From: Bigelowiella natans CCMP2755
Taxonomy: Eukaryota > Cercozoa > Chlorarachniophyceae
Assembly (NCBI GenBank): GCA_000320545.1
Contig: ADNK01001747.1
Location: 1-53,587 of the forward strand
Length of the DNA: 53,587 nt
Direction of reading: 5' to 3'
Below, in pieces: positions 49,080 to 53,587 of this stretch. Within the stretch, counting starts at the first letter, position 1, and each line of letters begins with the position of its first letter. The notes below the pieces were generated by a model. That model worked only from the letters and a program-made list of their open reading frames with translations. It made no database searches and was not told the DNA's origin. Position numbers and translations under genes: made by a program.

Positions 49080-49778
49080 GCAATACTTAATTTTTTGTGC
49101 GCGGACGTTGGCGCCATCATTACCGTTGTCCAACCACCTTTATTGTCACCCATCATCATCATCATCATTGCTACCATTATTGTTACATTCAAAGGTTGGC
49201 CAGACGTGGGGGAAGCTGCATCGATCGAGATGGGGAGAGTGGAAGGAGCGACGATGCGACCAGTTTGCACGATGGCACGGCGACGGCAAGGTGCGGCTAC
49301 ATCCCCCCAGAAGAAACGAATGAGAACACGCAGACATATATGAGCAATGGGTTTGGAAATGCGTACGCGCGCGCGCGTGCGTTTGTGTTTGTGGGCCTGG
49401 AACATGTCAAGCCTCGCGATCTGGCAGCCTACACCGCCCTCCTGTTACACACACACACACACACACACATGCGTCGCTAATTCGTGGGGGTGTAACCTCC
49501 TCAAGACACACGCAATCCTCTTCCTCCTGTTTACGCTCTCGACGGATTTCAAACAGGGTACAAATCAATGGCACCGTGAAGAGCTCATCAGCAAGGAGAC
49601 GACCTCGACTTGTTGTGAAGCATGCAAGGTGGTGGTGGTTCTAGAATTTTCTTCCAAAATTGAAGGGGGGAGGGGCGATGGTTACGAGGACCTGGTTCTC
49701 GAGAAGGAGGAGAGATTCGCTGCGGCCGCATAGCTCAACGCATACAAATCGTATTCACATATGTATCGTTATGCTGGC

Positions 49779-49824
<46 letters not shown>

Positions 49825-49834
49825 GTGTGTCTCG

Positions 49835-49869
<35 letters not shown>

Positions 49870-50277
49870 GCGTCTAACAGGAGGCTGGGTGCTCTGCGTA
49901 TGCATCGAAGAACGGAAAGTGCTTGATGAGGAGTTCCAAGTACTCACGAGGTAGCAAGTAGTGAGTAAGTAGTAGCTCTGGCCTCACTGCATCATCGCTT
50001 CTAACCGAGAACAACAAACACGCCAAAATGCAATAAAGCCGCCTGGCAATGCCTCTGTAGCAGCACACGAACTTCTTATATCAGAGGCCGAAATATGCGG
50101 TTGCTCAATGGCGGTGCTGATGAAGATTGATATCCAACTTCCACCGCCCCGCCCCTGTCCTTGCGATTTTTAGTCGGCAGAGAAGGATTTCCTTTTCCGT
50201 GTGAGCGTTACCTATTGACCAATTGCGACCCGGACGCAAAGGTTGGACTGTAGCCGCAAATATATGTGTGTATTATG

Positions 50278-50325
<48 letters not shown>

Positions 50326-50590
50326 TATTATTAGCAATAAAGCCATACACAACCAAAGATATCCTTACAAACATGAGATGGCGTCTCTATCGGCCCTTGC
50401 GAAAAGCAAAAATTGAGCTTAACCTTCTTGACCTTGCCTCTTCTTCACTCATATGCTGGGCTGTGCGTGGTATGATAACCTTTCCAATGGCAGGGTGCTG
50501 AGACCGATGAGCTCGAATTCGACTTAAACGGTGTATATCTGCGCAAATCGGCAGGGGCAGCGAATGGAGGTGTGTCCAACATCATATTTA

Positions 50591-50626
<36 letters not shown>

Positions 50627-51160
50627 ACATAGTATACATGGAATTGGAATCATTTATTTTAAATATTATTCTATTTATTCATTGATGGCCAAATGATGGT
50701 TTCGGCGTGCTCGATTCGTCAGGCATGATTTACCACGTCTCGGGGGATACGAACAAGGGCGGGTGGAGGCTCATCTTGCAGCTTCAGCTCCTTCCGGTCG
50801 GCATGTTTGAGGGACGATGTTCTCCCAATGCATCGCTTTATTCTCGATCAGTTTCATATGATTCTGGGGTGTTTTTAATACTACTCGAAACATCGATGAT
50901 TTGTATCATCCTTCGGCGTATCTATATGCGTACGAGTGCGCCTCGTTTCATGAATTGTTAGAGACAGCATATATCATCCTGCGCCTCCTTCCATTTATGG
51001 ATCATGAAGTTGTTATCACCCAGCGCCAGTACCCCATTCATTGGAATGAGCACTTGCTTCGTTTCAGTGCTGCGGCCTTTCCACACCTGTTTTCCTCCGA
51101 AAAGAGCCCCGTACCATAGAGTTATCCTTCTGCGATCTTAGTTTTTAAGCGAGATGCACG

Positions 51161-51195
<35 letters not shown>

Positions 51196-51232
51196 CCGCG
51201 CGCGCACACACATACTCACACTTTTGTGTATA

Positions 51233-51280
<48 letters not shown>

Positions 51281-51460
51281 ATGCACTCACACGACATTCC
51301 ACAGGCTTTACACTTCGAGACGCATGATGGAGGGTACAACTTCCATGGAGGCTATAAGGGCCAAAAGCTTGGTATGGTGCTCACACACAGAGACACACAA
51401 ACCAGGGTGAGATCGATATTACACAGAAGTGTTTATTGAAAATAACATATCTACATATAT

Positions 51461-51500
<40 letters not shown>

Positions 51501-51754
51501 GAACACGCAATATCCATCCTCAGCGGAAGGTCAAACAGGACACTTGCAATGAAGTCACAATGGTACTCAGCACGCATAACGTGATGGCGCGTATAACCAG
51601 TGAGTTGAGTGGGTGCGGTGACGGCAAAAGTGGACGGACTTAGCCTTTGAGTGACCGTCGTTTATTGCCAGGAATCGATTCCTTTATCGTTGCCAGCGGC
51701 GCGCAGCGAGAGCTTGAGCTTATCGCCAAAAGAGCAAAAGGTCAAAAACGATGA
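47033..51754 (+). CDS. Single-pass membrane protein with serine-rich linker and cysteine-rich (PAN/apple-like?) lumenal region
   Basis: Supported exons: 47033-47179, 47267-47313, 47391-47450, 47661-47728, 47912-48185, 48508-48648, 48891-48933, 49557-49628, 49881-49950, 50494-50569, 50723-50796, 51305-51376, 51524-51590, 51672-51754 (stop TGA). A basic, proline/serine-rich N-terminus leads to one membrane helix (VRGVIVFFLLGITLI), giving type II topology. Then come HGTLTTSEFEEAIKFLQKTK, two polyserine tracts encoded by (TCC)n/(ATC)n, and a cysteine cluster SKCGEMHL ... STCCEACKEAGCSAYASKNG KC that resembles PAN/apple modules (C-C-x-x-C ... C ... C). A C-terminal domain follows with WRLILQLQLLP, HDGGYNFHGGYKG and SFIVASGAQRELELIAKRAK. 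Phase is continuous except between 49,950 and 50,494, where at least one exon is missing. Function unknown; a lumenal or cell-surface carbohydrate- or protein-binding role is a guess. Confidence 0.65.
48254..48361. repeat. 52-bp duplication with 4-nt spacer
   Basis: Bases 48,254-48,305 recur at 48,310-48,361 (start CTGCGCGCTGAAAGGCACC, end ATGGTAGTCGC), within an intron of the membrane-protein gene. Confidence 0.9.
48790..48865. repeat. Compound (AC)n-(AT)n microsatellite
   Basis: ACACAC run followed directly by about 40 bp of ATAT, in the intron before the exon at 48,891. Confidence 0.9.
49780..49865. repeat. Compound (CT)n-(GT)n microsatellite
   Basis: TCTCTC run at about 49,783-49,822 followed by GTGTGT to 49,865, ending about 15 bases before an acceptor. 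(TA)n runs follow at 50,279-50,322, 50,595-50,622, 51,238-51,276 and 51,463-51,500. Confidence 0.9.
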
Positions 51755-52626
51755 TGCCTCTTTGTGATAGCGTGGGTGAATTGCGCGGCTCCATACGGCG
51801 GCGATGACAGACGATGCATTGGCGCTTCCTCGCTGCTAGTATATTCCAACGATACACTAGTATATATATCCATGCACGAAACGTGCACGTCTCGAGGAGG
51901 CAGGTTTTCGAGCGTAAACGTAAGATGACAGAGGAATTCGGTGTTGTTGGGCTTTTATCTCCCGCCCAAGAGTGATAGCCGTGCCCTCGATGTTTGCTTG
52001 CCAGGAATGCTCTGGATATACGGTGGGGGGGGGCAGCGAAGCTCGATCGGAGTTTGCTAAGTAATCACGAAATAGCTACTCAAGCATGATGCTTTCAACG
52101 CATGATGAGAGCAGGGATTGCGATTTGGAGAGGCTGTCCCCGCTGTTAGGCGGGGGAGCGGCAGCGGTAGCAAAGCTGACATTGTGCTTTTCCGGCCATA
52201 TTTCACAGACAACTGGTGAAAATAGGCTATGGCGAAGCGATGATTAAAAACCGAGACTCTCATCCTGGTAGGAGGCATATTGGTTCGTTCGATGCTGTGG
52301 GTGGGAGAGTATTCACTCCCTCGGTTTGGCTGTATCATCAGGTCTATCCCCCCCGGAGTGTAAGGAAGGGCAGCAGCGCCTGTTTTTAATGCTGCCGGCC
52401 ACGTTGCGGGTACTTTGTGTGTGTGTGTGTGTAGAGCTCGCGCTGCTACATGCTGATAATTCGTAAGTTAGTTGATGACGATGCTGATGATGATGATGAT
52501 GATGATGATGATGCAAACGCCCTTTAGCCTCTTGCTGCTATGTTGTCACTTCCTTTGGGATGATGCTGCGCGAGTAGCAGTAAATAACCTATGTTTTCTT
52601 GTGTCTTCTCCGTGTGGCCCTTCCAG
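51755..52626. other. Spacer, presumably holding the missing 5' exons of the last gene
   Basis: The PDI-like gene below lacks its N-terminal thioredoxin domain in what I could read. A CxxC-encoding exon was searched for here and not found. (GAT)n lies at about 52,482-52,512. Confidence 0.3.
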
Positions 52627-53587
52627 TCTTTCGAGCACTTGATGGAATACATATACAAATGGGGAACTGGTAGATATTGGCTGCTGCCTGTGCATCGTGC
52701 CATCTCGAATCAATCCCACACAAAAACTAGCAATGGAAAGATAGAATAAACGTCGGAACACATCGGAAGAATACAGAGTAGAAAGGCAAACGCTGCGCTT
52801 CTTTTTCCCCCTTTTTCCTTCTCTTTCTCTGAGACAACAATTGTTTTTGCTGCTGGTTGGCTTTAGAGAGCAATGGGAAGTGCTTCTTCGTGGCGGTAGC
52901 AGTCGATGTAAGGCGCCATCATTTTCTGACAAACCAAACCCTCATCTTCACATTCTCGCTGAATATTACCACACTTTCGATCAACTTCCCTGCAAATTGT
53001 GTTGGCTCTCTTCTTCAACTCGCAGCCGTGTGAGTGCGTTTTGCGTGTATGCGACAGCCAAACGTCGATATTTCTGGCGACCCAGCTGTCAAGGACTTTT
53101 CCAAGGTAAGGAACGATATAGCAAAGAAGCACAAACGCGCGTATGAATTGCACGAGCCGATGATACGTAAAAATTGTTTTTGGAATTGTCCGCAAAGAAC
53201 CGAGAATCTCTGCTGAGATTGCATCGGAGGAATTTCAGTATTTCAGTTACGAATAACACGCTCTCCCCCCCCCCACCATCATCATCATCATCATCGTCAT
53301 CATCATCATCGTCATCATCATCATCGCTTTCATTATCACCAGGCAAGTCCCGACTACGCAAAGCACATGCTAACACACGCACAACGCGTGATGGAAGGCC
53401 GGTTGGCATATTTTACCTTTGAACGAAACGATTGGAACTGTGTAGGAGGGCCTCGATGCCAACGGTTATCCCTCCTCCCCCCCCCCCCTCTCCCTAGACT
53501 AGTAGATTTAGCAGTTTTAGCTTCGCAGCTCTGCTATTCTTGCCAGCGAGATATTTTTATCGGTTGGATAATCCAGAAGCTGGAAGG
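52627..53587 (+). CDS. Protein disulfide isomerase / TMX3-like thioredoxin-family protein, partial
   Basis: Exons 52627-52669, 52867-52907, 53058-53105, 53343-53464 and 53515 to the window end join in phase. The chain reads SFEHLMEYIYKWGTESNGKC, FFVAVAVDPNVDISGDPAVK, then YAKHMLTHAQRVMEGRLAYF, FTFERNDWNCVGG and FSFAALLFLPARYFYRLDNP. An 'L-x-x-F/Y-I' helix closing one thioredoxin fold, followed by a strand V-A-V-A-V-D, a helix and 'LPA-x-x-x-L'-type strand, is the pattern of the second (b-type) domain of TMX3/PDI proteins, which fold disulfide-bonded proteins in the ER. The redox-active CxxC domain should lie upstream and was not found. The gene continues beyond the right edge. Confidence 0.55.
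53264..53330. repeat. Poly-C and (ATC)n microsatellite in an intron
   Basis: Poly-C followed by about 18 ATC/GTC triplets, just before the acceptor at 53,342. The reverse strand reads as a poly-aspartate shadow. Confidence 0.9.

Noticed and set aside
48776-49405. 209-codon minus-strand frame
   Set aside because: It reads through (GA)n, (TA)n and (CA)n repeats, and the plus strand has in-phase exons on both sides.
1-53587. tRNA, rRNA, CRISPR or prokaryotic-type operon
   Set aside because: Looked for and not seen; gene structure is plainly intron-rich eukaryotic.

Overview
The window looks like nuclear DNA of a microbial eukaryote (a protist or alga; I cannot place it further). Genes are cut into many short exons joined by canonical GT-AG introns, there is no operon-like packing, and introns and spacers are packed with (AT)n, (AC)n, (AG)n, (ATC)n and poly-C/G microsatellites. 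Most open frames longer than 60 codons are microsatellite read-through or antisense shadows. Gene models were built by hand from reading-frame phase, splice sites and family resemblance.

Left part (1-17,150): a minus-strand gene for a probable SLC35-type transporter runs off the left edge. A complete 12-exon mitochondrial carrier follows (2,924-5,263, +). Next is a 17-exon AAAP amino-acid permease (6,918-12,345, -) divergent from a strictosidine-synthase-like/APMAP gene (12,850-17,145, +). The carrier and permease frames close exactly through every proposed junction.

Middle (17,150-34,900): an armadillo-like exon cluster lies on the minus strand (18,073-18,634). A zone from 19 to 28 kb has good-looking exons on both strands that I could not assemble. 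A tract from about 28.4 to 34 kb is AT-richer and microsatellite-poor; it holds a possibly frameshifted small gene and a long unrecognised multi-exon gene. At 34.5 kb lies a tandem array whose units each carry an inverted repeat.

Right part (34,900-53,587): a GT61/DUF563 glycosyltransferase with an N-terminal membrane anchor, a small secreted cysteine-containing protein, two small minus-strand genes, a 532-residue polytopic membrane protein, a disabled ubiquitin-conjugating enzyme (E2) gene, a single-pass membrane protein with a possible PAN/apple-like cysteine region, and the start of a protein-disulfide-isomerase/TMX-like gene that runs off the right edge.

Several gene pairs are divergent with 0.3-0.65 kb between starts (12,345/12,850; 42,093/42,454; 46,398/47,033). 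Many products belong to membranes or the secretory pathway, but neighbouring genes share no pathway, as expected for a eukaryotic chromosome. No RNA genes, CRISPR arrays or intact transposons were recognised.
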